A stretch of 64,000 bases of DNA from Pseudomonadota bacterium (GCA_018262195.1 JAGTRS010000005.1:1-64000); one strand, 5' to 3'. Numbered from the stretch's first letter, positions 9,081 to 17,124 are shown. The notes: generated from the letters alone by a model not told the origin. Program-made: numbers and translations.

Positions 9081-9125
9081 GGGACATGCGTCATTTTGTC
9101 CCCGATCGCCTGGACAAATTGTCCA
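9081..9125. promoter_or_regulatory. Palindromic operator pair before the sigma-54 regulator
   Basis: TGGACAAATTGTCCA at 9111-9125 is a perfect 15-bp palindrome; a degenerate partner CATTTTGTCC lies at 9092-9101 and a half site GGGACA at 9081-9086. Both arms and the AAATT centre equal the site at 766-780 upstream of fdnG, and the pair is again about 23-29 bp apart. Located between the divergent transporter operon and the regulator gene, so autoregulation or control of the transporter is likely. No -24/-12 element was found in either direction here. Confidence 0.7.
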
Positions 9126-9191
9126 GCGCGGCCATCAGGAATGCGTGCGAAAATTGCTGCTCAAAAATAGAAAACAGTTACTGGCGGGGAC

Positions 9192-10550
9192 ATGGAAGAA
9201 AGCTTGGTCGGCGAACGTGAGGCGCCTTGGCGGCAGTATTCGGTATTGATCGTCGACGATGAACCGGGGATGCTCAGCTTTCTGCAGCGGGCCTTGAGTT
9301 CGCGTTGCGGCCTGGTTGATTGCGCCGACACGGTCGAAGCGGCGCGGCCGATGCTGAGTCGCAACCGTTATGACCTGATCGTGCTCGACATTGCACTGCC
9401 CGGTTGCTCGGGCATCGACTGGCTGCACGAGCTGCGCCAGGACGGCTACGCTGGTGATGTCGTGTTGATGACCGCCTATGCCGACCTGGATACAGCCATC
9501 GACGCCTTGCGTGCCGGTGCGGCCGATCTGCTGCAAAAACCGTTTTCCCTGGCTTTGGCCCTGAATGCCATCCAGCGCTGCTTCGAGCGCTCGACACTGG
9601 CCCGCGAGAACTTCGTGCTGCGCCGCGAGATCAGCACGCATGCGGCGGATATCGAAGGGGTGGTCGGGCAATCCGAGTTGATGATCAAAGTCTGCGAACG
9701 CCTGAAACGGATTGCGCCAACGCCAGCGACCATTCTCCTCAGCGGCGAATCAGGTACGGGAAAGGAAGTTGCGGCCCGCGCCTTGCACCGGATGAGCCAG
9801 CGGGCGGCCGGTCCTTTCGTGCCGGTCAATTGCGCCGCCATTTCAGCCGAGTTGATCGAGTCCGAGCTGTTCGGGCACATCAAGGGCGCTTACACCGGCG
9901 CGCAGCAGAGCAGGGAGGGCCTGTTCTATTACGCCCGGGGCGGCACGCTGTTTCTCGACGAAATTTCGGAATTGCCACTGGCCGCCCAGGCCAAGCTGCT
10001 CCGTGTGCTGGAAGAGCGGCGGATCAGGCCGGTCGGCTCGGAGCAGGAAGTGGCGGTCGATGTCCGCGTGATCGCGGCGACCAACCGTGACCTGAAAACC
10101 GAAGTGGCCGCCCAGCGTTTCCGGCAGGATCTTTACTACCGGTTGCAGGTGCTGGAAGTCACACTGCCTCCGCTGCGTGAAAGGCCGGAGGATATTCCGC
10201 TGCTGGTCGAGCATTTCATGGCACAGCTCACACCCAATCTCGGTGTTCCCCCGCTCAGCCTTGATCCGCGCACTTTGGCGCGGATGGCTGATTACGACTG
10301 GCCGGGCAATGTCCGCGAACTGCGCAATCTGGTCGAGCGTTCATTGATTCTCGGCTGGTTCGATATTGGGCCGGAACCGGAAATGGGCATCAGCGTCACC
10401 GCCGGTAGTGATGAAACGCTGGAGGCCGTCGAAAAACGCCACATTCTTGCCGTGCTGGCCGCCTGTGATGGCAACAAGTCTGAAGCCAGTCGGCGCCTCG
10501 GGATTTCCCGCAAGACCATGGACCGAAAGTGTCAGGCCTGGGGTCTCTGA
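9192..10550 (+). CDS. Sigma-54-dependent response regulator (NtrC family)
   Basis: Transcription activator that remodels RpoN polymerase when phosphorylated. 452 residues. Receiver about 17-130 with acidic pair VDDE and phosphoacceptor D66; AAA+ domain with Walker A GESGTGKE, sigma-54 contact loop GAYTGA (Tyr variant of GAFTGA), Walker B GGTLFLDE and the DWPGNVREL sensor region; C-terminal Fis-type helix-turn-helix with [14 protein letters not shown]. It overlaps the kinase gene by 22 bp, so the two form a cognate pair. The identical palindromes at 9111-9125 and 766-780, the latter at enhancer distance from an RpoN promoter, make fdnG its most likely target. Confidence 0.93.
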   Translation: MEESLVGEREAPWRQYSVLIVDDEPGMLSFLQRALSSRCGLVDCADTVEAARPMLSRNRYDLIVLDIALPGCSGIDWLHELRQDGYAGDVVLMTAYADLDTAIDALRAGAADLLQKPFSLALALNAIQRCFERSTLARENFVLRREISTHAADIEGVVGQSELMIKVCERLKRIAPTPATILLSGESGTGKEVAARALHRMSQRAAGPFVPVNCAAISAELIESELFGHIKGAYTGAQQSREGLFYYARGGTLFLDEISELPLAAQAKLLRVLEERRIRPVGSEQEVAVDVRVIAATNRDLKTEVAAQRFRQDLYYRLQVLEVTLPPLRERPEDIPLLVEHFMAQLTPNLGVPPLSLDPRTLARMADYDWPGNVRELRNLVERSLILGWFDIGPEPEMGISVTAGSDETLEAVEKRHILAVLAACDGNKSEASRRLGISRKTMDRKCQAWGL

Positions 10551-12541
10551 CCACGCCTGACCGGCGTTCCATCCGTACGCGCCTGCTTTTGCTGGCGCTG
10601 GTCCCGCTCGGCGTGGTGCTGCCGCTGATCATGCTGGCTCTCGCCTATTGGGGCGGCAATTATTTCGACCAGTTGCTCGTCACCAAGGTGCGCAGCGATC
10701 TGGCCGTCGCCCATGGTTACTTCGAGCGCGTCGCGGAAGGTGTGGGCCGTTCGGTGGCGAGCCTGGCGGATTCGGAAAGGCTGGCGCGGGCACTTGGCCG
10801 AACAAAGGAAGGCAACGCGGCCAATGTGAATAGATTGCTTGGCTCGACGCAGCTTGAGCAGAAACTCGATTTTCTGCATTTTCTGGACATCGAACGCGCC
10901 AAACAGGATGCCCGACTGTGGCCAGTGATTGCCGCTGCGCTGGGGGGCAAGGCCGGGACGGAAACTGAAGTGTTTTCCGGCGAGCAACTGGGGGCGATCA
11001 ATCCGATACTGGCGGCGCGGGCCAAAACGCCGGTGCTGGTGACGACCAATGCCCGGCCGGATGATCGGGAAGTTGAAACGCGCGGTCTGGTAGTCCATTC
11101 GGCGGCCCCGGTCTACGGTTCCAATGGCCGGCTGATCGGTGTGCTCGAAGGCGGCGTGCTGCTCAACAAGAACCTCGATTTCATCGACCAGATGAATGCC
11201 ATCGTTTATCCGGAAGGCGCCTTGCCTTTCGGTAGCGCCGGTACAGCAACTCTGTTCCTCGACGATGTGCGCGTGGCAACCAATGTCCGGCTGTTCGGCG
11301 ATACACGGGCGATCGGCACGCGGGTCTCTGCCGTCGTGCACGAAACGGTGATCGCTCAGGGGCGGACCTGGCTGGATCGTGCCTTCGTCGTCAGCGACTG
11401 GTATGTCTCGGCCTATGAGCCCTTGGTCGATGGTCAACAACGGCGGATCGGCATGCTCTACGTGGGCTTTCTTGAAGGACCGTTCAAGTCGGCTCGCCTG
11501 CAGGCGTTTGCGGCGGTGGCCGGGCTGTTCGTGCTGGCCATGCTGATTGCCGGCGCCTTTGCCGTGCTTTCGGCGCGCCGGGTTTTCAAGCCGATTGAGC
11601 GCATGCACACGACGATGCATGCCATCGAGCACGGCAACCCGGATGCGCGGGTTGGCAACGTCGAAAGCCAGGATGAGCTCGGTGAGGTCGCGGCGCATTT
11701 CGACCGCCTCCTCGATCAGTTGCAGGCCCAGGCTGATTCGCTGAAGCGCTGGGGAGCATCGCTCGATGCCAAGGTGGCCGAGCGCACGGCAGAGCTCCAG
11801 CAGGCTGTCGCGGACCTGAAGGCCGCCCAATCGCAGTTGGTGATGAACGAAAAACTGGCGGCCATCGGCCAACTGACGGCCGGCGTTGCCCACGAGATCA
11901 ACAACCCGATTGCCGTCATCCAGGGCAATCTCGATGTGCTGCGCGATGTGCTCGGGCCGCAGGCCGAGCCGGTGACAAAGGAAATCAAGCTGATCCACGA
12001 CCAGGTGCAGCGGGTCCGTCTGATCGTTGCCAAGCTGCTGCAGTTCGCCCGGCCGCAGGACTATGTCGGCTATCTCGAACCGGTCGAGACCGGGCAGCTG
12101 ATCCAGGATTGCCTGCTGCTGGTGCGCCACTTGCTGAACAAGGGTGATATCGCCATCGAGCAGCACGTCGATTCGACCCGCCAGATTCTCTGCAACAAGA
12201 ACGAATTGCAGCAGGTGATCATCAACCTGTTCGTCAATGCCATCCAGGCCATGCCGGCGGGCGGGGTGTTAAAAATCGCGGTTGAGGACTGGGATCAGGC
12301 CGACATGCCGCTCGGCATTCGCCTGATCGTGACCGATTCCGGACCCGGCATCAGCGATGCCGATCTGGCGCAGCTATTCAAACCCTTCTTTACCGCCAAG
12401 AAGCCGGGCGGCAATGGCCTGGGGCTGTGGGTCAGCCAGGCGCTGGTCGAGCGATACGGCGGAAAGATCAGCGCTGAAAGCGGGCGCGAACAGGGAGCCA
12501 GCTTTACCGTCTGGCTGCGCCTGGAGCCGCAAGGGCTGTAG
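10529..12541 (+). CDS. Cache-type sensor histidine kinase, partner of the sigma-54 regulator
   Basis: Inner-membrane kinase of 670 residues. TM1 18-40, a large periplasmic region 41-325 with the fold pattern of a cache sensor (LLNKNLDFIDQM and VSDWYVSAYEPL segments), TM2 326-348, HAMP 349-400, a coiled coil, then HisKA with VAHEINNPIA (H455) and HATPase_c with NLFVNAIQAM, DSGPGI and GLGLWVS. The NtrB-like HEINNP motif is usual for kinases paired with RpoN activators. The ligand is probably a small periplasmic anion; given the regulated neighbours, formate or a selenium/molybdenum oxyanion are candidates, but nothing in the sequence decides. Overlaps the regulator gene by 22 bp. Confidence 0.92.
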   Translation: MSGLGSLTTPDRRSIRTRLLLLALVPLGVVLPLIMLALAYWGGNYFDQLLVTKVRSDLAVAHGYFERVAEGVGRSVASLADSERLARALGRTKEGNAANVNRLLGSTQLEQKLDFLHFLDIERAKQDARLWPVIAAALGGKAGTETEVFSGEQLGAINPILAARAKTPVLVTTNARPDDREVETRGLVVHSAAPVYGSNGRLIGVLEGGVLLNKNLDFIDQMNAIVYPEGALPFGSAGTATLFLDDVRVATNVRLFGDTRAIGTRVSAVVHETVIAQGRTWLDRAFVVSDWYVSAYEPLVDGQQRRIGMLYVGFLEGPFKSARLQAFAAVAGLFVLAMLIAGAFAVLSARRVFKPIERMHTTMHAIEHGNPDARVGNVESQDELGEVAAHFDRLLDQLQAQADSLKRWGASLDAKVAERTAELQQAVADLKAAQSQLVMNEKLAAIGQLTAGVAHEINNPIAVIQGNLDVLRDVLGPQAEPVTKEIKLIHDQVQRVRLIVAKLLQFARPQDYVGYLEPVETGQLIQDCLLLVRHLLNKGDIAIEQHVDSTRQILCNKNELQQVIINLFVNAIQAMPAGGVLKIAVEDWDQADMPLGIRLIVTDSGPGISDADLAQLFKPFFTAKKPGGNGLGLWVSQALVERYGGKISAESGREQGASFTVWLRLEPQGL

Positions 12542-12573
12542 CTGCGGAGGCTAATCCTACACAGCTGCCGGGC

Positions 12574-13056
12574 TTACTCGAAACGACCGTTGTCCAGAGC
12601 GTTTGCCATGCTGGCCGTGATTCGCTCGAAGGGCAGGACTTTCTTGCCCTTGTGGTCCTTCAGAAAATCATCGGCATCAAGCTTGCTGGCCAGCGGAACG
12701 AATTCATGGCCCATCGGGCCAAGTACATCCGAGCCGGTGACGAACAGCGCCTTGCGCGCATCAATGCGTTCCAGATTGTAAAAATCGGTGACGTAGATGC
12801 CGGTAATGTCTTCCTTGCGATGATTCGGGGCGTACTTGTTCAGGTCGTTGAGGAACTTGAACATGTCCTTGGCGCCGTCGAAGAAATGGGCGTGACCATC
12901 CTTCCAGGTCACCACGGCTACCCAGTTCGGATACTTGGATACCAGCATGCCGCAAACCGGGCAAAGATTCTTGGCGCCGGGTTTCGGCACATTCTGGGCC
13001 ACCGCAAGGGGCGCCCAGAATGCGACCAGCAAGATCAGAAAGGCGCGACGAAGCAT
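12574..13056 (-). CDS. NosL family copper-binding protein (paralogue 1)
   Basis: Periplasmic protein of 160 residues with a Sec signal peptide (about 1-20, ending AVAQ). NosL binds one Cu(I) through Cys and Met and serves copper delivery to nitrous oxide reductase; the CPVCGM motif at C32, C35 and M37 is that site. The cysteine in classical NosL belongs to a lipobox, but here the metal motif lies after a Sec signal, so membrane anchoring is not predicted. Conserved segments WKDGHAHFFDGAKDMFKF and VTDFY follow. Its start overlaps the end of the next NosL-like gene by 1 bp, so the two are one transcript starting at the palindrome promoter 13697-13741. No nosZ is in the window. Confidence 0.85.
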   Translation of the reverse strand: MLRRAFLILLVAFWAPLAVAQNVPKPGAKNLCPVCGMLVSKYPNWVAVVTWKDGHAHFFDGAKDMFKFLNDLNKYAPNHRKEDITGIYVTDFYNLERIDARKALFVTGSDVLGPMGHEFVPLASKLDADDFLKDHKGKKVLPFERITASMANALDNGRFE

Positions 13057-13661
13057 CAGCCCTTCTTCATTTCAGCCGCGCGCTTGCGGCGTTCTTCGCG
13101 CATCTTGCGGATCATGCCGACGTCGGAAGCCATGTCGAGATAGGACTCGCGTAGCGCGTCATTAAAGTTGCCCAATGTGCCTCCATGCTTGCCTTGGAAC
13201 TCCTTGGCAGTGCTCAGCGAGGCGAAGGAATGTTTCGAGCGCTTGGTCATTGCGTGCTTGAGGTCGGCACCGATCAGGTAAACCATGCTGTCGACCGGTG
13301 TCAGCGGGCGCGGTTCGACGGTGGAGCCATAATCCGGGCCCCAGATGTTCTTGGGCTCGCGATCGATATTGACGCCCAGGCTGAGCGACAGGCAGTGGAT
13401 GGAGCAGGTGCCGTCGCTCAGATCGTCGGCGTACTGGACCAGCATCCGGGTACGGTGATGTTCCTTGCGATCCATGCCGCAATACGGGCACTTCGGATAT
13501 TTCTCGAATTCGTTTTCCAGCGGCTTGGCATCGGCCGCCTTCTTGGGAATGAACTGGTTCGGCGTGCCATCGGTGGCGCAGGCAGTGTTCGCGCTGGCCT
13601 GTGTTGTAGCAGCGGCAAGGCCGGAAAGAACGGACATCTTGAGAAGGTCACGGCGTTTCAT
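13056..13661 (-). CDS. Tat-type NosL-like protein (paralogue 2)
   Basis: NosL-family protein of 201 residues with a twin-arginine start MKRRDLLKMS followed by a hydrophobic stretch to about residue 25, so likely exported folded, possibly metal-loaded. Metal motif CPYCGM at C58, C61 and M63; further HRTRMLVQYADD and CSIHCLSL, adding two more cysteines. The C-terminal tail MREERRKRAAEMKKG is strongly basic and is shared almost exactly with the paralogue at 16507. First gene of the pair 13056/12574, preceded by a 17-bp palindrome and a TAATAT -10 element. Role in copper handling is inferred from the family; the partner enzyme is unknown. Confidence 0.82.
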   Translation of the reverse strand: MKRRDLLKMSVLSGLAAATTQASANTACATDGTPNQFIPKKAADAKPLENEFEKYPKCPYCGMDRKEHHRTRMLVQYADDLSDGTCSIHCLSLSLGVNIDREPKNIWGPDYGSTVEPRPLTPVDSMVYLIGADLKHAMTKRSKHSFASLSTAKEFQGKHGGTLGNFNDALRESYLDMASDVGMIRKMREERRKRAAEMKKG

Positions 13662-13696
13662 TGTTGCTCTCCCTGTAGCTGTTTATTTGCCATGAA

Positions 13697-13741
13697 ATAT
13701 TAGCCCTCGGTGATGCGCTCAAGCTGCGACATAGTGTCGCA
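13697..13741 (-). promoter_or_regulatory. Palindrome-activated promoter of the nosL pair
   Basis: Operator TGCGACATAGTGTCGCA at 13725-13741 (seven paired positions each side of a 3-bp centre) and minus-strand -10 hexamer TAATAT at 13697-13702. The centre-to-centre distance is 33.5 bp, placing the operator at about -43, near the class II activator position; no good -35 is visible. Same arrangement as at 14705, 21372, 21536 and 34206. Confidence 0.75.
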
Positions 13742-13742
13742 C

Positions 13743-14444
13743 TCAGCCCAGTAGATTGCGCATCACGCCATAGAAGCGAATGCCCTGCCACAGGGTCGAC
13801 ACGCCCAGTGCGATGACGAACAGCGCTGCACCTTTGAGCAGCCAGCCGCGCAGCTTGGGACCGAGCTTGCCGAACAGGAAGGAGGCAGACAGCATTGAGG
13901 GCAGGGTGCCGGCGCCGAAAGCCAGCATCAGCAGGCCGCCTTCCAGGATTGAGGGTGCGGTCGTTGCCTTCACCGCCATCGCCATGGTCATCGAGCAAGG
14001 CATCAGGCCGTTGATGGCGCCGCCGATCAGGGCGCCGACCACCGGGCCTTTCTGCACCGCCAGCGTGAACTGCTTGCGCAGCCAGGCAATGGGCGCAAAA
14101 CCGAGGCGATTGCGAAAGGGCGAAACGCCGAGCAGATCAAGGCCGAGCAGGATGACGACGATACCGGCAACAATCTGCAGCACGCCCTGTAATTTACCGA
14201 ATTGGCCGGTGGATACGAGGACGGCCCCAATTGCTGCCGCGATGACACCGACCATCGTATAGATGCCAACCCGGGCGCTGTGATAGGCCAGATAAGGCCA
14301 GACACCCTTGGCGCCGAGTTTCATGAAAAACCCGGACACCAGCCCGCCGCACATACCGAGGCAATGGCCGCTGCCGAGCAGGCCGGTCATGAAGGCCAGC
14401 CAGTAGGAAAACTCGGCGATGGCGTGGTGGTGGCTGTGATCCAT
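13743..14444 (-). CDS. DsbD/TauE-like membrane protein (DsbD_2, metal or thiol transport)
   Basis: Polytopic inner-membrane protein of 233 residues with about six hydrophobic segments. The motifs GSGHCLGMCGG near residue 24-34 and GLMPCSM near 147 are the paired cysteine elements of the family often labelled sulfite exporter TauE/SafE or DsbD_2, seen next to copper ATPases and cytochrome oxidase maturation genes. They suggest electron or metal transfer across the membrane. A His-rich N-terminus MDHSHHHA could bind metal. Its stop is just beside the palindrome at 13725-13741 of the nosL pair, same strand, so read-through into that operon is possible. Own promoter is not obvious in 14445-14632. 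Confidence 0.8.
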   Translation of the reverse strand: MDHSHHHAIAEFSYWLAFMTGLLGSGHCLGMCGGLVSGFFMKLGAKGVWPYLAYHSARVGIYTMVGVIAAAIGAVLVSTGQFGKLQGVLQIVAGIVVILLGLDLLGVSPFRNRLGFAPIAWLRKQFTLAVQKGPVVGALIGGAINGLMPCSMTMAMAVKATTAPSILEGGLLMLAFGAGTLPSMLSASFLFGKLGPKLRGWLLKGAALFVIALGVSTLWQGIRFYGVMRNLLG

Positions 14445-14632
14445 GTGCGATTTCCGAAAGTCTGTGGTGCAAGTCTATCAAGGCAATGCGAGAAAACATT
14501 GATCTGCCTTTCGCTCCATGGCTTTGATAGAAACTTGAACGACTGGCTGCCTGAAGGCCCGTCGCAGATTGTTCAATATTCAGAGGACTGGGGGAACTGG
14601 CAGCAGATGGTGAATTGAGGTTCACGCCTTGC
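14445..14632. other. Leader region of the DsbD_2-like gene
   Basis: 188 bp between the gene start at 14444 and the small-RNA terminator. Several TTGAT/ATCAA half sites occur (for example near 14475, 14500 and 14524) but no pair has the TTGAT-N4-ATCAA spacing. I see no convincing -35/-10 pair, so the promoter is undefined. Confidence 0.4.
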
Positions 14633-14664
14633 AAAAAAAAGGCCTCGCCGGGAAAGGCGGGGCC
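14633..14664 (-). terminator. Intrinsic terminator of the candidate sRNA
   Basis: Minus-strand stem GGCC-C-CGCC / GGCG-A-GGCC with loop UUUCCC and one internal C-A mismatch, followed by eight T (complement of 14633-14640). There is no T tract on the plus side, so it acts for minus-strand transcripts. Confidence 0.75.
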
Positions 14665-14698
14665 GAATTGCACTGATCAGAGAAGTTCGTTTGGAACG
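14633..14698 (-). ncRNA. Candidate ~66-nt small RNA with own promoter and terminator
   Basis: Predicted from signals, not homology. A palindrome promoter (14705-14750) would start transcription near 14698, and an intrinsic terminator closes it at 14633-14664. The transcript begins about GCGUUCCAAACGAACUUC, which can form a small 5' hairpin, then a single-stranded stretch with the self-complementary CUGAUCAG, then the terminator hairpin with an eight-U tail, the layout of an Hfq-type sRNA. No start codon with a ribosome site is present. By analogy with FnrS-type RNAs it would repress mRNAs under the condition that activates the promoter. Alternatively the terminator serves the upstream regulator gene ending at 14850. 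Confidence 0.55.
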
Positions 14699-14704
14699 CA
14701 CGGC

Positions 14705-14750
14705 ATCATAGCTCTGCGTACTGATGCAAGGAATGCGACTTGATGTCGCA
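14705..14750 (-). promoter_or_regulatory. Palindrome-activated promoter of the sRNA
   Basis: Operator TGCGACTTGATGTCGCA at 14734-14750; minus-strand -10 TATGAT at 14705-14710, centre distance 34.5 bp. There is no coding gene between this promoter and the terminator 40 bp beyond the expected start, which is the reason for proposing a small RNA. Confidence 0.65.
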
Positions 14751-14849
14751 GGCATACGAGTTGTAGGATGGATCATCGATCCATGCCCCCGGAGTGCAGA
14801 ATCCCACGGTGAACCGGAAAAAGCGGCCAAAATAGAAATTGAGGTGAAT

Positions 14850-15602
14850 TCAATAGGTCTTTCTGGTCTGTCTTGCCCGGCACCCATCCTGGGATATCAG
14901 CGTCAAGGCCGGCATGTCCGCCCGATAGTTCCGTCCATTGGGGCCGCGGCCAGCCTTCATCAGAATCTCGCCATCCATCAGCTCATTCAACAAGCGGCTG
15001 ACCGTCTCAGGGGCAATGCCGAGGATGGCACCGAAATCAGCAATGCTCAGGCGATGAACCCGGTCGCTTTCGCCAATGCGCAATTGCAGCAGAAGTCTGG
15101 CCAGGCGAACCTTGGCCGGCACCGTGTTGCTGACCAATTCGGACAACCAGTTATCCGCATCCCGCAGCGCCTCTTGGGATTTCTCTAAAAGACGAAGCTG
15201 CAGTGCCGGATGTTCGGCAATGAATTGGCGAAAATGCGCCATGGGAATCCGGCACAGATGCGCTTCGGTCAGCGCTATTGCCGTGTGTTGTTGCTCTTCC
15301 GAAAAGACTGACTCCAGGGCAACGACATCGTTTTTCTTGAGAAATCGAACAATGCGCTGGTTGCCGCTGACGTCGTAACGAACCAGCTTGATGACCCCAT
15401 GACGAACGCAATACACCGCTGAAGCCCTATCCGTCATGTTGTAGATGATCGCGTCCTTCTCAAAAACCAGATCATCAATGGGCGTATGAAAGGCGAGAAG
15501 ATCTTCCAGGCTGACATCGGCACAAACCATCGTGCTGCGCAGGGAGCACGTAAAGCAGTTGCTGCGTCCGTTGCATTTATGGGTTCGGTTGAGCGTGGTC
15601 AT
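14850..15602 (-). CDS. FNR-like transcription regulator (Crp/Fnr family)
   Basis: DNA-binding regulator of 250 residues: N-terminal cysteine cluster, cyclic-nucleotide-type beta barrel about 35-140, dimerisation helix, and C-terminal helix-turn-helix about 183-225. Cysteines C10, C16, C19 and C27, plus C117 in HLCRIP, occupy the places of the FNR cluster ligands (E. coli FNR has VCEIP around C122), so an oxygen-labile Fe-S cluster is plausible, though the C19-C27 spacing is longer than in FNR. The recognition helix PETVSR has the FNR-type E199, S202 and R203, predicting TTGAT-like half sites; one such box lies in its own promoter. Candidate regulator of the surrounding metal genes, with the caveat that their palindrome is a different site. 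Confidence 0.88.
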   Translation of the reverse strand: MTTLNRTHKCNGRSNCFTCSLRSTMVCADVSLEDLLAFHTPIDDLVFEKDAIIYNMTDRASAVYCVRHGVIKLVRYDVSGNQRIVRFLKKNDVVALESVFSEEQQHTAIALTEAHLCRIPMAHFRQFIAEHPALQLRLLEKSQEALRDADNWLSELVSNTVPAKVRLARLLLQLRIGESDRVHRLSIADFGAILGIAPETVSRLLNELMDGEILMKAGRGPNGRNYRADMPALTLISQDGCRARQTRKTY

Positions 15603-15637
15603 CGCTTATTCGGTTGCGCTATCAAAAGCAGGAAACG

Positions 15638-15680
15638 CAATTATTGGAATTCCGGGAAGCGATTCATTGATAGACATTAA
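15638..15680 (-). promoter_or_regulatory. FNR-type box and -10 of the FNR-like gene
   Basis: TTGATAGACATTAA at 15667-15680 matches TTGAT-N4-ATCAA in nine of ten defined bases. A minus-strand hexamer TAATTG at 15638-15643 lies 33 bp from its centre, so activation near -42 by FNR, DNR or the gene's own product is likely. Confidence 0.6.
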
Positions 15681-15775
15681 GTTCTCTACCCGGCACCGCA
15701 ACACATCAAGGGCCTAACTCGGGTTCGATAGACGATCTCCTGTCAGGGGAGGGCACTGCATTCCGATACGACCAC

Positions 15776-16507
15776 CTACTTCAATGGCCTGACCACTCGA
15801 AACCCGAAATCACCGGCACGAAATTTCGCCGAAAAACCGAATCGAAGCGCGCTCCGACTGTACTGGGGGCCGCTGAGCCAGGACCCGCCCCGCAGAACGC
15901 GGCTCTTGCAATCTGGCTCAGTCCAGGCAGAGCCGTCAGTCGGAGCGCCTTGGTAGTTTGGATGCATGCAGTCCTGTGTCCATTCCCAGACATTTCCGCT
16001 CATGTCGTGAAGGCCCCAGGCATTGGGCTGCCTCGAACCAACGGGGTGAGCGCTGCCATATTCGTCGCCCTGCCATGCCACCTTGTCACGATCATCTCCG
16101 CCGCAGAAGTCGTGTCGTTCTCCCGCCCGGCAGGCATATTCCCATTCAGCTTCGGTTGGCAGGCGATATGGCTGGCCAGTCTTTGCCGCAAGCCGTTCGA
16201 CGAAGGCTTGTGCATCGTGCCAGCTCACGTTCTCTACCGGACAGATATCGCCGCACGAGAGCGCTTTGCTGGGGTTGCTACCCATGATTGCCCGCCATTC
16301 GCCTTGAGTGACTTCAAATTTGCCGATGGCAAAAGCGGAAAGCGTAACGGTACGGACCGGAAGTGCATTCAGGCGGCCAGACTCGCCCATCTGAAAGCTC
16401 CCAGCCTCGAGCGGTGCCATGACCGGACAATCGGCGCAATCCCGAAAAGACTGGGCTTGCGCGTTCATGGCCCCCAACACCAAACAGAGCGCGATGACCT
16501 TTCGCAT
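15776..16507 (-). CDS. Secreted FGE/SUMF1-domain protein without the FGE cysteine pair
   Basis: 243 residues from the ATG whose first base overlaps the TGA of the nosL-like gene before it (TGATG). Signal peptide about 1-19 (MRKVIALCLVLGAMNAQA). The body is a formylglycine-generating-enzyme-sulfatase domain: FQMGE near the start, FEVTQGEWR, PVENVSWHDA, RLPTEAEWEYACRAG, DMSGNVWEW, RVLRGGSW and GFRVVR at the end. In true FGE the final part carries two Cu-binding catalytic cysteines; here that segment (YSRSALRFGFSAKFRAGDFGFR) has none, so sulfatase activation is unlikely and a structural, ligand-binding or ergothioneine-type role is possible. Last gene of the fecI1-fecR1-receptor-nosL cassette. 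Confidence 0.82.
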   Translation of the reverse strand: MRKVIALCLVLGAMNAQAQSFRDCADCPVMAPLEAGSFQMGESGRLNALPVRTVTLSAFAIGKFEVTQGEWRAIMGSNPSKALSCGDICPVENVSWHDAQAFVERLAAKTGQPYRLPTEAEWEYACRAGERHDFCGGDDRDKVAWQGDEYGSAHPVGSRQPNAWGLHDMSGNVWEWTQDCMHPNYQGAPTDGSAWTEPDCKSRVLRGGSWLSGPQYSRSALRFGFSAKFRAGDFGFRVVRPLK

Positions 16508-17115
16508 CACTGGGCCTGCTTTAGTCTGGCTGCCCGCTTGCGGCGTTCTTCGCGGGCATTGCGCATTCGATCAAGATCGTCAGACAGATCGGTGAAGGAG
16601 ACCTTCAATACCTGCTTGAAATCCATCAGCTGGCCGCCGTGAGATTTTTGGGCGGCACGGGCAGCTTCCGGCGTGCCGTAGGCGACCTTGCTGTTTTGGG
16701 TCATCACGCCGGGGATGTCGCTTCCGACCAGAAAGGTGGCCTTGGCGGCATCGACCAGCGGCACCGGATCGTCGTTCAGAGCGTTGTCTCCGACCCAAAT
16801 TGCCTTCGGGTCAAGAGACAAATTGATCGCCAGACTGATAGCCGCGCAGTGGATCGAGCAAAGCGGGTCGGGCAGGTTATTGCTGAACTGGATCAACATG
16901 CGCGAGCGGTGGTTGTACCGACGATCCATGCCGCAATAGGGGCAATTCGGGTACTTGCCGATATCGTCCTCATGGGGGGCAGGATCAGCTGGCTTCTTGG
17001 GGAGAAACTGGGCTGGCGTGCCGTCGGTTTCCTTCTCGCAGGCAGCATGTGCCACGGGCGTTGCAATGCCGACGCCGGTGGCCAGCGAAAGCTTGAATAA
17101 ATCTCGTCGTTTCAC
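16507..17115 (-). CDS. Tat-type NosL-like protein (paralogue 3)
   Basis: 202 residues, close paralogue of the protein at 13056: Tat-like MKRRDLFKLS start, mature CEKETDGTPAQFLPKK, metal motif CPYCGM at C58, C61 and M63 (identical numbering), HRSRMLIQF, CSIHC, and the basic tail REERRKRAARLKQ. It starts 9 bp after the TonB receptor gene and overlaps the FGE-like gene by one base, so it belongs to that transcript. Placing a NosL-like copper protein directly behind a TonB receptor suggests the receptor imports copper or a copper complex, or that copper protein maturation is coordinated with metal uptake. Evidence for export and metal binding is from motifs only. Confidence 0.82.
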   Translation of the reverse strand: MKRRDLFKLSLATGVGIATPVAHAACEKETDGTPAQFLPKKPADPAPHEDDIGKYPNCPYCGMDRRYNHRSRMLIQFSNNLPDPLCSIHCAAISLAINLSLDPKAIWVGDNALNDDPVPLVDAAKATFLVGSDIPGVMTQNSKVAYGTPEAARAAQKSHGGQLMDFKQVLKVSFTDLSDDLDRMRNAREERRKRAARLKQAQ

Positions 17116-17124
17116 AGCAGGCTC

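Noticed and set aside
9134..9155. Possible sigma-54 promoter before the regulator gene at 9192
   Set aside because: GCGTGCG-AAAA-TTGC keeps the -12 part but lacks the essential GG at -24.
10532..12166. 544-codon open frame on the minus strand
   Set aside because: Shadow of the sensor kinase gene, which is complete with all kinase motifs.
14470..14540. FNR boxes before the DsbD_2-like gene
   Set aside because: Several TTGAT and ATCAA half sites, but none are paired with four-base spacing.
14573..14887. 104-codon minus-strand frame in the sRNA region
   Set aside because: No ribosome site, crosses the terminator and the palindrome promoter, and has no family pattern.
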